Below are positions 46,820 to 57,885 of a stretch of 64,000 nucleotides of DNA, piece by piece (the stretch's first letter is position 1; each line of letters begins with the position of its first letter). The notes under the pieces were generated by a model that did not search any database, was not told where the DNA came from, and was given only the letters and a program-made list of their open reading frames with translations. Source of the DNA: Calonectria ilicicola (taxonomy: Eukaryota > Ascomycota > Sordariomycetes > Hypocreales > Nectriaceae); contig CP085827.1 in NCBI GenBank assembly GCA_020809705.1, positions 1,922,001 through 1,986,000 of the forward strand, in the 5' to 3' direction. Both the position numbers and the translations under genes were made by a program.

Positions 46820-47063
46820 GAGTCTTGCTGCGCGCACACATACATTTTGCTAGGTGCACACATAAGGCCCTGTATTTAACATCAAAATAAAGAAATAAGA
46901 ATAAAATAAATAATTTTATATATAATTCTAAACTTATTTATGATAAAAATAAATTAGGCCTTTAGTACTTTCTTTGGACTGTCTTAGGATTTCCCAGAAA
47001 AGCCCGGCTAAGTAGTTTGATGTGTGCACCTAGCAAAATGTATGTGTGCGCGCAGCAAGACTC
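46820..47063. mobile_element. hAT-type MITE, copy 1 (244 bp)
   Basis: Terminal inverted repeats of about 44 bp, almost perfect, beginning GAGTCTTGCTGCGCGCACAC and ending in its reverse complement. It is flanked by 8-bp direct repeats ATTTCAAT (46812-46819) and ATTTAAAT (47064-47071), one mismatch. An AT-rich core has no coding capacity. The 8-bp duplication is typical of hAT transposons, so it was probably moved by a hAT transposase made elsewhere. The TIR holds the alternating GTGTGCGCGC tract. Confidence 0.88.
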
Positions 47064-47071
47064 ATTTAAAT

Positions 47072-49370
47072 TATTGATGATTGCTTTGTATTAAGCTACA
47101 ATCTGCCTTGTGTTTCAGTTTCCCGGGTATTCTAGACTAACCTATTAGCAAGGCTTGCTGGTCTTCATGTCATTCGTCTTCCATCTAGGCCTCTATGAGG
47201 CGAGGTTCCTTTGACGATTTAGCCAGTGCTTGTTTTACACTGAGTTTGAGACGCACTTCACGGAGACAGCAAATGTGTACATTTGCTGAGAAGTTCTCAC
47301 CAAATGCATTTTTTCCCTGGAAAGCGATAAATCATCCATCATCGTGTGATGTCATTCATGGTTTTGTGGGACGGACCACGATGTTCTGAAATGTTGAATG
47401 TAAAATAAGACAATTACCTGTAATATTTAGATCACTGCGAGCGTAATAGGCAATAGAGTCTTGTCGCTTTGGCCAGGCCAATTCTAGATCAATCACCGCC
47501 ATGTTAAAAGGAAGATCTAGAATCGGTCTGTCACCGCCATTGCTGGTTTGCCCCAATCTGTTCATACTCACCAAGAGGGTTTGACTTTCTGTTTTATTAC
47601 CAGCCGTTGATGAAAAAGATTAAACTCAGTTTTTGGTGATGCAATAACGCTCCCGGATGCTTGTGTCGTGTTAGCATACACAATGCGTCATTAGTCTAGG
47701 TCATGCGGCGGCGAAAATGCTTATGCAGATTCTTTATTTCAAAACAAGCTTGTTAACTTTTCTGCGTGTCTTATGAAGCTGCGCAAGGCTCTGCACACCT
47801 CCAAGTCTCACTGAGAAGCTCAAGGTTAAGCACCACCCAACGGAACCTTCCGATCAACCCTTAAATCGGTGTGTGTAACAATGAAAGCTCGTTTTGGTAA
47901 GCTGTTGCCTTCAGAAAGATGCACCATTCCTATTTCAACCCCGCGGGCATCGTTAGACGAAAGCTTGTTGGTCTTCGTCACCCGCTGCCAAAAATGGTCG
48001 GATTCCTTTCTCATGCCGGTATCCTTGTGTGGCTTTACTTAGAGCGGATCCGTCGGTGGAATGGATTCCTGCCCGGAACGACGGGTGCCGATCCAAGCTA
48101 CCAAGGTACGTGCTTTCTGGGGTATCTCGGGTCTCCTCCCGCCTCACTCGGCCGATAATGTCCATGGTCAATGATCAAAGCATATGGCGCAGCCTGTTGC
48201 CCCTGGTCACTCCCAATCTCCCGGTGATTTGTCTGTAGTAATCGTGGGTTTTCTCCGTGTACGCGCGTGGGAAACAAAAGCAAAAAAAATGATCTCAGAT
48301 TAGTCGTGAATTCTCGCGTGGTGTTCCGACCTGCACAACAGGATCCGCGCTTCGCGCAGCCCGGTTGGTTGGCAATGCCGGCAGCATATCTAGAAACCCG
48401 CGCCATGCCTTATAATGCGCGGGTCGGCCGAGTTATAGCATCCCACCATTCGGCAGCCCGCCGGCAATAGCTGCCTGATGACCCTGGTCAATCGGCGGGC
48501 CTCTCTTCGGAATGCCCACTCTCTGTTCGCCCGGGCCGGCCGGATATGTTGCCGTCTTCGCTCTCAGCAGGAAACAGCGAGAATCTAGTTGATGAGTGGA
48601 GAGCGTTGGTTCATAGCGTAGCTTTGCCGTAATTACGCGAGAGGCCGCACCTTGCATGTGAATGACATAGACTGCACGTGGCTGGCTGCTCTATACCGCG
48701 CTTGGGCTTAGATTTGCTTCTGCTGGGCCTGGATGGAGGCTATGGCTGGAATCTGCTGAGTGGCGGCCAGCGACCAGAGGCTAGACTGGAAGATGTCTCA
48801 AATCTAAGCACTAACCAGCCTAGAGCGAAGTGACCCATGGATGGCAGAGTTACGTCGGCTGAAGCCACGAACCCCGCAAAAAAACAGACAAGATGTCGCA
48901 GAGTTTCAACCTGTGCGATAGCGAGGCCCAGCCCGCCTCAACCCACTTCCCGTGGCTGGAAGCATAACCTCTTTTTGAGATCGCCGCGTTGGTAGCTGAG
49001 ATTAGGATGCTTTTAAAGATGGGGCACCTTGCTCAACTCTCACCAGGACCTCGAGATTGTGGCCAATTCTCCCGGACGCCGATCCACAAGTGGCTTGGAA
49101 CACGCAACACCCGTTGGTGAATCTATCAAAACAGGGTCCTACTGAACCCCGTAGATGCGCCACTTTGTCACTAGACTGTGATGTTCGGCATCTTTTGGCA
49201 ACTCTATGTCGCTTAAAATACCTGTGTTCCACCCGTTTCCCGTTGAATTAGGGGCGGTCTGAAATATCATAAGGAACACAACCCCCCACGCCTTCAGCTG
49301 CTCCGTCATCACGACGTAATTCGTTCACCACGCCACATGGTTTGGCGACAAGGTATCATGATTCATAAAC
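47072..49370. other. 2.3-kb gene-poor region
   Basis: Between the MITE and the rhodopsin-type gene. No gene recognised. The part 47950-49000 is more GC-rich than its surroundings with open frames on both strands but no motif. An isolated 72-codon minus-strand frame at 47356-47574 could be a relic exon; support is too thin. Confidence 0.45.
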
Positions 49371-50564
49371 ATGGCTAAGACTGAGATTTCTGGAAGGCAG
49401 CTCCTTGTAAGTAATCCCGCGAGATCGGATGTGGTGTATCGCCAAGAGGAATCGCTAATTCAGCTCCTTAGATTGCCGAATGGTGCCTGGTTGCTATTTC
49501 AATATTCTTCGTCGCCGCCAGACTTGGAGTGCGGTATTGGCAGAAGAATTGGTCATTTTGGGTGTCGGATGCCATCCTCGTCTTCTCCATTTTCCCGTTT
49601 CTTTCTCTCATCATTGGAGACACAGTTCTGTTGACTAGTGGTGAAAATCTATTCCTTGAGCCAACAACGAGACCTGGATTGAACGTAAGGGTTTACTAGA
49701 CATTTCTAATTGAACATGCGCTAACACAAAGTGTAGTGGAAATTTACCGAAGCAATTGTCTACGATGCGGCTTTCTACTTTCCACGATTCAGTCTACTCG
49801 CATTTTACCACAAACTATTCCCAATTACCGAGCCTAAACTACGGATATGCCTATACATTACGCTGGCATATACAGTTGCCGCATTTTTCACAGCCATATT
49901 ACTCGACGTTTTCTGGTGTGGAGCAGACGTCTCTCAGAACTGGTAAGTTTATTGGGCCAAATCTCGGTTTTAGTACCATTACTGACAGGTTGGGCTGCCT
50001 GAAGGTCGAGTGATGAAAGTGCATGTGCAGTATGGAAAGAAGTCACAACTATATATATCAATTGGCCGATTGGTATGCTCTCTGAGATACTAGGTAAGCT
50101 CAAATTTACGCTTGAAACACCATCTGGCATTTTACGTTATTGACGTCTTTGTGATAGTTTTTATTTTGCCATTCGGAATGCTCAAGACACTGAAGGCCCT
50201 TCAAGGCGGAGAACGAATTGCACTGATCTGCATCTTCCTACTCGGTGGTTTGACGGTTTCTGTCAGCATTACTCGGTTCATACTGCTCACCAAAGGCCTT
50301 TTGCTGTATTCTACTTGTGAGATATCCTCAGATCTGGCAACTAGGCCTCTTTGCTAATTACAGATAGATCTTGCTGCGTTGGTCGAAATGGCAACCCAGA
50401 TAGTCATTACAGCACTGCCAGCGCTACGCCCGCTACTTCGTGTTGGATGGCAAAGAGTCTCCAGCCAAATGGGCTCCAAAAACCAAAATGGGTCTGGCAA
50501 TCGAAAAGGGTCTCACACTTCTGAAGCAGGATTCATGGTACATGATATTGGGACTATTGAATAA
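49371..50564 (+). CDS. Rhodopsin-type seven-helix membrane protein (PTH11/Sat5-like)
   Basis: 299 aa from six exons: 49371-49406, 49472-49684, 49737-49942, 50005-50093, 50158-50316 and 50368-50564. All introns are GT-AG (46-65 nt) and all phases agree. The product begins MAKTEISGRQLL and has about seven hydrophobic segments: WCLVAISIFFVAARLGV, ILVFSIFPFLSLIIG, the FYFPRFSLLAFYHKLF region, LAYTVAAFFTAILLDVFWC, NWPIGMLSEILVFILPF, ALICIFLLGGLTVSVSI and LAALVEMATQIVITAL. Order and the FYxPRxSLLxFYxxLFP and CxxDVxxNW elements are those of the fungal rhodopsin-domain family, which includes PTH11-like receptors and membrane proteins of toxin clusters. No CFEM domain. The ligand is unknown. No single-exon frame shows it whole, so it is easily missed. 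Confidence 0.87.
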
Positions 50565-51518
50565 TCCCCAAAGTACAAAACTGAAAAAAAGACCAAAAAA
50601 GAAAAACCACGTTGGTGGTGGGAAAAGGGCAGGAAATTTGAAGATGGCATAGAAACAGGTATACCGGTCGGAATCATTGCAATGTTTGGGAATGAGCGGG
50701 TTCAAATGGAAAAGCGAAGGAATTTCATGATTCTCCGTCACATGAGATGGAGTCGAACGTAGAATGCGACCTGTATATGTGTAATATCTATTGTGTAAAC
50801 ACAAAGAAGAACGAATTTCATCAATGTTTCTTACTGTCTTCAGTGTGAAGCAAGATAATCAACCTATCCCAAACGTTGTTCAACCGTCTGCGGTTTAAGG
50901 TCCATCGAAGCAATAGAATCCAAATGTCCCAAAGGATGGATCGCACTGATTATGATACGTGATTCAACATCCTGGAAGGATAATTGGTTTCCCAGGTGCT
51001 TTGTATTGACTGGGACTCTTCGTAACTCCTCGGAAAGCTAAATTATCGAACTCCCTTAGTAGGACCGTCAAATTAAGGATGAATGTTGCTAAAGCTGGAT
51101 GTAGTCAGATATCTAACGGCTGTTTGAGTCATTGATGGGAGTACATAGTACTGATGCTGCATTCTTTCTTTCTAGAGGAAGTTCTGCGAGTTGACTAATT
51201 CCCTAGCTCTAGGAATGGATAATAAAGTAATCACTTAGAATTCACGAATATCAGCGAGTGGTAACTCAGGCGTAGCGGAATTCTGCTCGAGATAGGATTT
51301 TCTATTACTCGGTCTTGGACGAGGATCAGATTAAACAATAATGAGTCTATTTACCACTCCTTGCAACATTTTGAATCGGAAACTGATTGCCGTGACGCCA
51401 AACTAAACACCACGCAAAGGCATCCATAATCACTGTGCTTGATGTATCTCCGGATGCTCCAGTTCATTTGCCATCGAGAACACGCTGTTGAGCTAATAAG
51501 CACATCCCAAACATCCTT
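50565..51518. other. Convergent intergenic, no gene seen
   Basis: 3' flanks of the rhodopsin-type gene and of the convergent transporter. AT-rich, short frames only. Confidence 0.5.
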
Positions 51519-53118
51519 TTAATCAATCCCTTTAATCCCATGCCCCCCGAGCTGAGTGCTAGTTGGCGAATTAGAAGCCGTGGATCTTGCCCTTTTTTCT
51601 TCGTATCTTTTTTCTATCTCTTCGAGGCTACGCCCTTTGGTCTCAAACATGAACATGCACACCAGTACCGTGCAGACCAGACTGCACCCGGCAAAAAGGA
51701 AGTACGCTCCGAATGTAGACTTGGAGATGAGCACTGGAGTAATTAATGCCACGATATAATTTGAACACTGAAAAGTTTATTAGCAAGTGTGAAAACTTGG
51801 ATTTTGAATCACGACTTACCCAATTCGAGCATTGAGCAAGGCTTGAAGCGCTGCTCCTTGTCTTCCTAGGCATACTCTCTACCCCCCAGGTCCGGAAACC
51901 AATAGCCCAAGTGAAGCTATAGGACATTGCAAATAGATAGATTGATACGATAACAATCCACCTGCCTGCACCGTGATCGGGGTAGACTTGTCCCGCTGCA
52001 TATAGAGATCCCATTATCACCATCAAACTCGTGATGAGCACTCCGCCGAGTATGCCCGAAGTGCGGCGGCCCCAGCGGTCGGCGAAGATTGTTGCAGGAA
52101 TCGTAGCAGCCATAATTACTAGTGCAGAGACACCTGAAGCTAGAAACGAGGCTCGCTCGCTGCTAAGTCCAGCTTGAGTGAAGAGAATCGGCGCATAGTA
52201 GAGTACGCCGTCGATACCGCTAAACTGCTGAATTCCCAAAAAGAAACAGGCAAGCGCAGTCCTAGATCGATAGGGGCCAGAAAAGGCCAAAGCAAACTCC
52301 TTGAAGGTGTGGGTGATGCTCTGCCAAAACGTAGCATCTGGGTCCATAGTCTCATCCGGTGATATCGATTGGGAAAGAAGCTCCTTTTGTTCAGCCTCAT
52401 CCAAACCCAGCCGAGCGACGACAATTTTGGCCTCTTCGAGTCTTCCTTTGGAAAGTAGCCAACGAGGCGACGGGGGTGTCACAAAGTATGTTAATGATAA
52501 TACTAGGCCAAGAAACGACGCAATTGCAGGTGGTAGACGCCACGTAATGGAAGAACTTGAATCTCCGAGGCGCGATGTCCCATAGCAGACAAAATAGCCA
52601 GTCACTAGTCCAGAAACAATCAAGAACTGGGGGAGGGCTGTCATGATTCCCCGAACACGGTACGGCGAGATCTCCGACACTTGGACATAGACATTACTGA
52701 GAAACAAGCCCTCTCCAATGCCCTTTATTAGCCTCCCCAGCACAAAGACACCTAACTTGGGAGCTCCGCACTCGATACCTGCTCCTACTCCGTATGTAAT
52801 GGAGCCAAGGGCAATAAGGCTAGTGTGACCGAAATGATGAGCTAGAGCACCAGCTATGAGAGCTGTGATTGCCCCTGGAATAAGAGACGAAGAAACAACT
52901 AATCCGTGCACAGTTGCTGAGAAATCGCCGAATGAGTCTTTGAATGCGGTCATCGTTGTTACTGAGCCAATGCTGCCTGTATCATATCTGAACCAATATC
53001 AGCGAAATTGAGTCTCAATAAGTAACCCAAGACATGAGCTCTCCACGCACCCAAATAAAAAGGCAACACATGATGTGATGATGCCTGCAGTCACATAGAA
53101 AGGAACCTTGGGCGCCAT
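51519..53118 (-). CDS. MFS sugar transporter
   Basis: Proton-coupled hexose-type transporter in the plasma membrane. Exons (minus) 53118-53051, 52987-51820 and 51767-51519, giving 494 aa, 12 predicted helices. Start MAPKVPFYVTAGIITSCV, then FGYDTGSIGSV (helix 1 motif), GRLIKGIGEGLF with EISPYRVRG, PPSPRWLLSKGR (normally PESPRW), QQFSGIDGVLYYAP (helix 7), GRR after helix 8, and the closing FETKGRSLEEI. The cytosolic loop has normal length. Substrate cannot be told. QQFSG replaces the commoner QQLTG. The exon 2/3 joint (AQCSNW|CSNYIVALITP) keeps the family pattern. Confidence 0.92.
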
Positions 53119-54223
53119 GATTCCAAGCTAAACCTCTGACGAGGTATGCTGCCGAAGTGAATGTGAGGAGCAAGTTGTTGCAAACTTGAAGGTGCAAAGT
53201 CTTGAGCTGTGTGCGACTTATCTAAAGTGGACTCTCGGCAAGCCGCTAAATGGTTTTAGCATGCCCTCGACAAATGATAAGGTTTTTGCGTTACGCATCC
53301 ACAAGCAACACAACCATCTGGGTGGACCAGTCGGCATGTTTTCCATTTGGGCGCCCAACCACATACCTTGCTGCGATTGCGACTTCTTATTTCCGTGCTT
53401 GTTTTTGCTCGAGGGACAATGGCGATATCTCAACAAGAGGGTCAGATGCTCAAGCCAGGTGGGCTTACCGAAGATGCGCTACAAGGGTTTTCCGCGGCGT
53501 GTGGGTCGCAATACTAATGAAAGGAGATGCGGTGAGATTCCCGAACGGAGTTTCCTTTACGGGGTTGTGCAGGGTCTGCAATTCACAATTTTTCTTTGCT
53601 CAAATGGCTGAACACGGCTAAAAAAAAGAATTAAAAATGAACTATTGATTCCGTCGCTAATGCGCGGGCGAATGAATAGTTTATTCACAAGGTTTCTGCC
53701 GACGATCAACTTCCTCATGTTGAGGATGGCTCGCCCGGAAACAGCAAATCCGAGCCTCCCAAAAAGGCAGGCTGAAGAGCACATCACAAAGAAGCTGGTT
53801 CCTAGTAGACGATAATGAAAAATGCCAAGGTCACCTGGGATGCGAAATTTGGTTGGTTGGGTTGCTATCAAAATTTTTTCACAGGGTCTGGGTGGCATAA
53901 AACTGGAGGGGATGTGGATGTATAAAGGATTCATGTTCTTTTCGAGTTTTCACATGCTGCAGCAATGGACCAGCACTGGCCCACGAACCAGAACTAGTTG
54001 ATATGTGCCTGAGTGGCGTCGCAATTGATTGGGTCCAGGCGGTTAGTCTTGCCTGTTAAGGATCCTGGTGGTGGTTGCAAGACGAGGGAATAGTGCCGAA
54101 AGCTGATGCCCAAAATAAACGCGGGATGCAGAGACCCATTTTATTATGTACCCTAGTTATTTGATGTCTAACTTTTTCGAAGCAGTTTCTTCATCCATCG
54201 CACATCCTATCAAACACCCAAGT
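53119..54223. other. Intergenic, no gene seen
   Basis: Promoter of the sugar transporter and 3' flank of the next gene. Open frames of up to 141 codons on both strands overlap and are without motifs. Confidence 0.5.
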
Positions 54224-55120
54224 TCAACTTCTGGCACGAGCGAGCGAATTGGCATTCTGACCAACGGTCGCAGGAGCAGCGGTAATGTCATTGTAATCAG
54301 CCGAACCAAAGTAGAACCAGCCAATCCCATTCTTAACGAGATTTTTTACGTAGCTAGTCAGTAACGAAGCCGACGCAGCCTCACCCTTGTAGTCGCGACC
54401 GGTAAACCTGTTGAGGATAACGGCGCTGCGGGATCTGTACTTGATCACAAAATTGCTATCAAGAGTCGTCTGACCCTTGTACTGAGGCCCGTCGCGGCAG
54501 TTGAGGCAGCTTTCAAACCCAACCACAATGTCGCAAATGCTGTAAAATTGGTCGGAAGTTTTGACGCCAAAGTTGCAGGCTATAGTAATGGGTTTGCGAA
54601 ATGTTTTGCGAGCAAAGGCGATGGATTCATTCAAGTAAGAAAAATTGTTATTTGACTCGTCGAAGAATAGCCCATTTATGGAAAGGTCCAAGCCCTTGTA
54701 AGAAGACCAATTTGCCCACTTCGTAATGTTGGCTTGTAGTTCCTTCATGGGAACTTTCGCATAGCCTGTGTGAACGTATCCGATCGTCTTGACGTTATTA
54801 AAGGCGTTTAATTGCGACACACCGCTCTTAACGTTGATGTCATTGTCGCCGGGTTGTCCAGTCAATCCAGGACCGTTGTGGGGATTAATGACGACAATCC
54901 AGTCAATGGTAGGATAGGCCTTGGCAGCTTGGAATACTGGCTTCCAGTTTGCAGCACCATCATTCCATTTAGCTGAAGGGTACACGTAAAGAGGCAATAG
55001 AATCCCAGTGGCAGATACAGATGTGATCAAGCTGATCAGAGTGACCAGAAAGCAAATTGATAGCATGATGTTATTTAGGGAGATGGAAATGCCGGTGGGA
55101 TTGCAGATGAAGGAGGCCAA
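54224..55120 (-). CDS. Secreted spherulin-4/GH135-type glycosidase
   Basis: 298 aa, single exon (280 if the inner start at 55066 is used). The inner Met gives a cleaner signal peptide, MLSICFLVTLISLITSVSA. The domain is the spherulation-specific family 4 type. The characterised member Sph3 (GH135) cuts galactosaminogalactan, the sticky exopolysaccharide of some moulds. Visible: LLPLYVYPSAKWNDGA, WIVVINPHNGPG, VKTIGYVHTGYA, GLFFDESNNN with acidic D154-E155 and IVVGFESCL with E203, matching the three acidic residues of the family active site in order (numbering from the first Met). About ten codons of N-linked site signals (N-x-S/T) are present. Substrate is inference. No galactosaminogalactan synthesis genes are nearby. 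Confidence 0.85.
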   Translation of the reverse strand: MASFICNPTGISISLNNIMLSICFLVTLISLITSVSATGILLPLYVYPSAKWNDGAANWKPVFQAAKAYPTIDWIVVINPHNGPGLTGQPGDNDINVKSGVSQLNAFNNVKTIGYVHTGYAKVPMKELQANITKWANWSSYKGLDLSINGLFFDESNNNFSYLNESIAFARKTFRKPITIACNFGVKTSDQFYSICDIVVGFESCLNCRDGPQYKGQTTLDSNFVIKYRSRSAVILNRFTGRDYKGEAASASLLTSYVKNLVKNGIGWFYFGSADYNDITAAPATVGQNANSLARARS

Positions 55121-56361
55121 GTGGAGGCCAAGAACTGAGTATATATCTTCAGATGTAAGACTGTCTGAAACAAAACGCCTTTGATCAACATCGAGGCAAG
55201 GTGAGTACCCTCTGATGTCTTGACTTGCGCAGAACTCCGGCGGTCAGCTTATGTGAGTGAGACAAAGCGCTCATGTCGCAGATGTTGTGATACGGGCCAC
55301 AGAGGTGACAAATATGCGCTGTATTAGTACTTGGCAAGATGGTTCTCATGGGTTGAGCTCTGTATGTTTGTTAGATTTATCGAGCCCATCGCGGGCATTT
55401 TCCGTAAAAATACTTTGAAACGGAAACAAGACCGTTCGGATTACCTCGGTGCCTAGATGTGAGACTGGTGTACCTATCCTAGCTGTAACCATGTATTACG
55501 CAAAGCTAATCACTGCGGTTTGTACAGAGTTTTGAGACATTCAACCAAATTATGTGAAACTCAACAAAGCAAGAATTACCATTGAAACACAGTACTGTCT
55601 ACTTCAGTAGATTCATGGATTGAATCTTGAGCCGTTGCTACAGTGGCGTTTTAAACCTTGGAATAAGAAAAGGTCATGGCGCATCGAAGAGAGTCTAACA
55701 GAAGTGTGGTTATAAGCTTAATTATACCCATACTGTGTCTTGGAGTAAGATCTTTGGGCCCATCCGTTTGGTGGCTGGGAATTGCATCTACCTTGTCTGA
55801 TAGTGCTGGTGTCATTTGGCTGTTCCATGATTAGTTGCATGGGTTCATGGAGGGAGGCGGCTTTCAGCTCTTGTCGCGAATAGCATATCAAGCTAAAATC
55901 ATTGGTTGTTCTACGAAACTAGCGGGGAGGTGCGAAATTAAGTTTCCTGCCGAAGCACCTCGACAGAGTTGTTTCGGAGGAGCTGAAAGTGGAAGAAGCA
56001 AATCGAAAAAGTAAAATCCTCTCGGCGACTCTGGCATTTGGTAAGAATGGGTTCAATCTTGCGCTTGTGTGCACCGAGATGCGCTATGAATAAAACGTGA
56101 CAGAAAAAGAAATGAAAAAAGGGAGGTAAAGGTGGCACCGAGAAAAAAAGAGATGGGGTTCTGAATTCACCATATTCTAGTGGTAATTGATTCGATAATG
56201 AAGGATTGATTGACACAAATGCTAAATATTGTCGACCACAATCGCTATCCATGACTTGGGTTTATGCGTAATGTATGTAGCCGCATTCTAGAATAACGAT
56301 TACAGATACAAAATCTCAAATGACGTTCCCATATCCAAAATTACTATCTCTTCATTTCTAG
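55121..56361. other. Intergenic, no gene seen
   Basis: Promoter of the GH135-type gene and 3' flank of the transporter. One 104-codon minus-strand frame (55938-56252) is Phe/Pro-rich and unsupported. Confidence 0.5.
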
Positions 56362-57885
56362 TTAGCTCTTCTCCGGAGTTTCAGAGATTACGGCGCCTGC
56401 GCCGCCAGGCAGCTGAACATCATCAGCCAAGGCCTTCATATCATCTTCACCCATCTCGCCATCCCAGCCGTTTTCAACAAGGAAAGCTCGGAATCTCTCG
56501 TCATTTTTAGAAAGGTCTTCGCCAGTGACTTCAGGCACGAAGAACCAGGTAACAAGCATACCAGCGACACCACAAATGGCAGCAATAATAAAGGTCCACT
56601 TCTTTCCAAGGTTGGTCTGGATAGGTGTGAATGCCTCAGTGCCGATGGCAGCACCAGCCTTACCAACAGCGGCGCTGATGCCGTAGCATGTACCGCGAAC
56701 GCTGGTGGCATAACTCTCAGAGGACAAGAGGCCAAGCATGTCTCCAGGCCCCATGTTGCCAGAGCTCATCATGAGGCCATAGAAGACGACAAAAAGAGGT
56801 ACAATTTTGATAATTTTGTCATACGCACACCCAATAATTAGCCCAAAGATGAGGTAACCTCCAAAACCAATCATCATTGTGTTCTTGCGACCGACACGGT
56901 CGCACATCCAAGCACCAAGAAACACACCGGGAAGGGCGATTGCACCAAGCAACAATTGCCACTCACCAGTGTGCAGAATAGTGTTTCCCCCTGAGGGTAC
57001 AACGGAAGCCAAGATTGTACCAGAGAAAACGCCGTTGGGGAATGTGATAAAGTCGTACAAGAACCAGGCACCACAAGTTCCAATCAAGCTCTTCCAGTAA
57101 TATCGGAGCACCAATTTGTAGGGAACGTGCTTCTTGATAGCGCCGCGACGATACAACTTCGAGTTGAGCATGCGGATGCGGAAGTAGAAGACGGTGAGAG
57201 GCAGGATGATACCAATACCGAAGCACACACGCCAAACAGTCGAGAGATGATTGGTACCCGCAGCCGAGAGCACAATCAGAAAGACGGATACAGCAAAAGG
57301 TCCACCAAAGGACAGGGGCAAGTTAGTGACAAGAATAAAGATGGGGCCACGTCGGTCCAGGGCGTGTTCATTGGCAGATTCAGATGCAGAGACGCTGCTC
57401 GCGGGGTACTCGCCACCAGTGCCAAAGCCAACAACTCCTCGGGCAATAGTCATCATCCAGAACATGCCATCGATGGTATTTCCATGTGAGGCACAGGCCA
57501 GAATACCACCGACAACAATGCACAAGGTGGTCAGAACAATAGCCGTCTTGCGACCCATGTAGTCGCATGTCAAACCGATGACGATCTGGCCGAGAATCTC
57601 ACCGACGAGAAGAGCGTTGGATACACGAGTGCTCACAGGCGAAGTGTATTGATCGGGATACTCTTTCTTGAACAGTACGTTGGACATGGTCATCAAGTTG
57701 TTCTGGTATCCGTCCGAGATCAACGCCGCACCGGCACACATAATGGTGAAGAGGTCGGAGATGCGCTGACGGGTGCTTGAAACTGCAACAGGCGCAGCTT
57801 CGATGTCAACTTGGTTTTTGGCCTCTACCGATGCATTTTTGGAGTTGGATGAGGCCTCGGCCGCATCCAATTGCTGTTCGGTCAT
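56362..57885 (-). CDS. MFS transporter, GIT1/phosphate-permease group
   Basis: 507 aa, single exon. Start at 57885 (MTEQQLDAAEASS) is preferred over an upstream Met at 58008, because the upstream part is a run of Phe/Leu derived from a poly-A/T tract in the leader. Motifs: AALISDGYQNNLMTMSNVLF (helix 1), GQIVIGLTCDYMGRKTA (MFS loop 2-3), GFGTGGEYPASSVSASE (as in Pho84/Git1), WFLYDFITFPNGVFSG (helix 7) and SSGNMGPGDMLGLLSSE. The family includes yeast Git1, which takes up glycerophosphoinositol, and phosphate permeases. The exact substrate is inference. A long acidic C-terminal tail is cytosolic. Confidence 0.92.
   Translation of the reverse strand: MTEQQLDAAEASSNSKNASVEAKNQVDIEAAPVAVSSTRQRISDLFTIMCAGAALISDGYQNNLMTMSNVLFKKEYPDQYTSPVSTRVSNALLVGEILGQIVIGLTCDYMGRKTAIVLTTLCIVVGGILACASHGNTIDGMFWMMTIARGVVGFGTGGEYPASSVSASESANEHALDRRGPIFILVTNLPLSFGGPFAVSVFLIVLSAAGTNHLSTVWRVCFGIGIILPLTVFYFRIRMLNSKLYRRGAIKKHVPYKLVLRYYWKSLIGTCGAWFLYDFITFPNGVFSGTILASVVPSGGNTILHTGEWQLLLGAIALPGVFLGAWMCDRVGRKNTMMIGFGGYLIFGLIIGCAYDKIIKIVPLFVVFYGLMMSSGNMGPGDMLGLLSSESYATSVRGTCYGISAAVGKAGAAIGTEAFTPIQTNLGKKWTFIIAAICGVAGMLVTWFFVPEVTGEDLSKNDERFRAFLVENGWDGEMGEDDMKALADDVQLPGGAGAVISETPEKS

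Noticed and set aside
47356..47574. 72-codon minus-strand frame as a gene
   Set aside because: The only splice that extends it needs an intron of about 32 nt, below the size seen elsewhere here.
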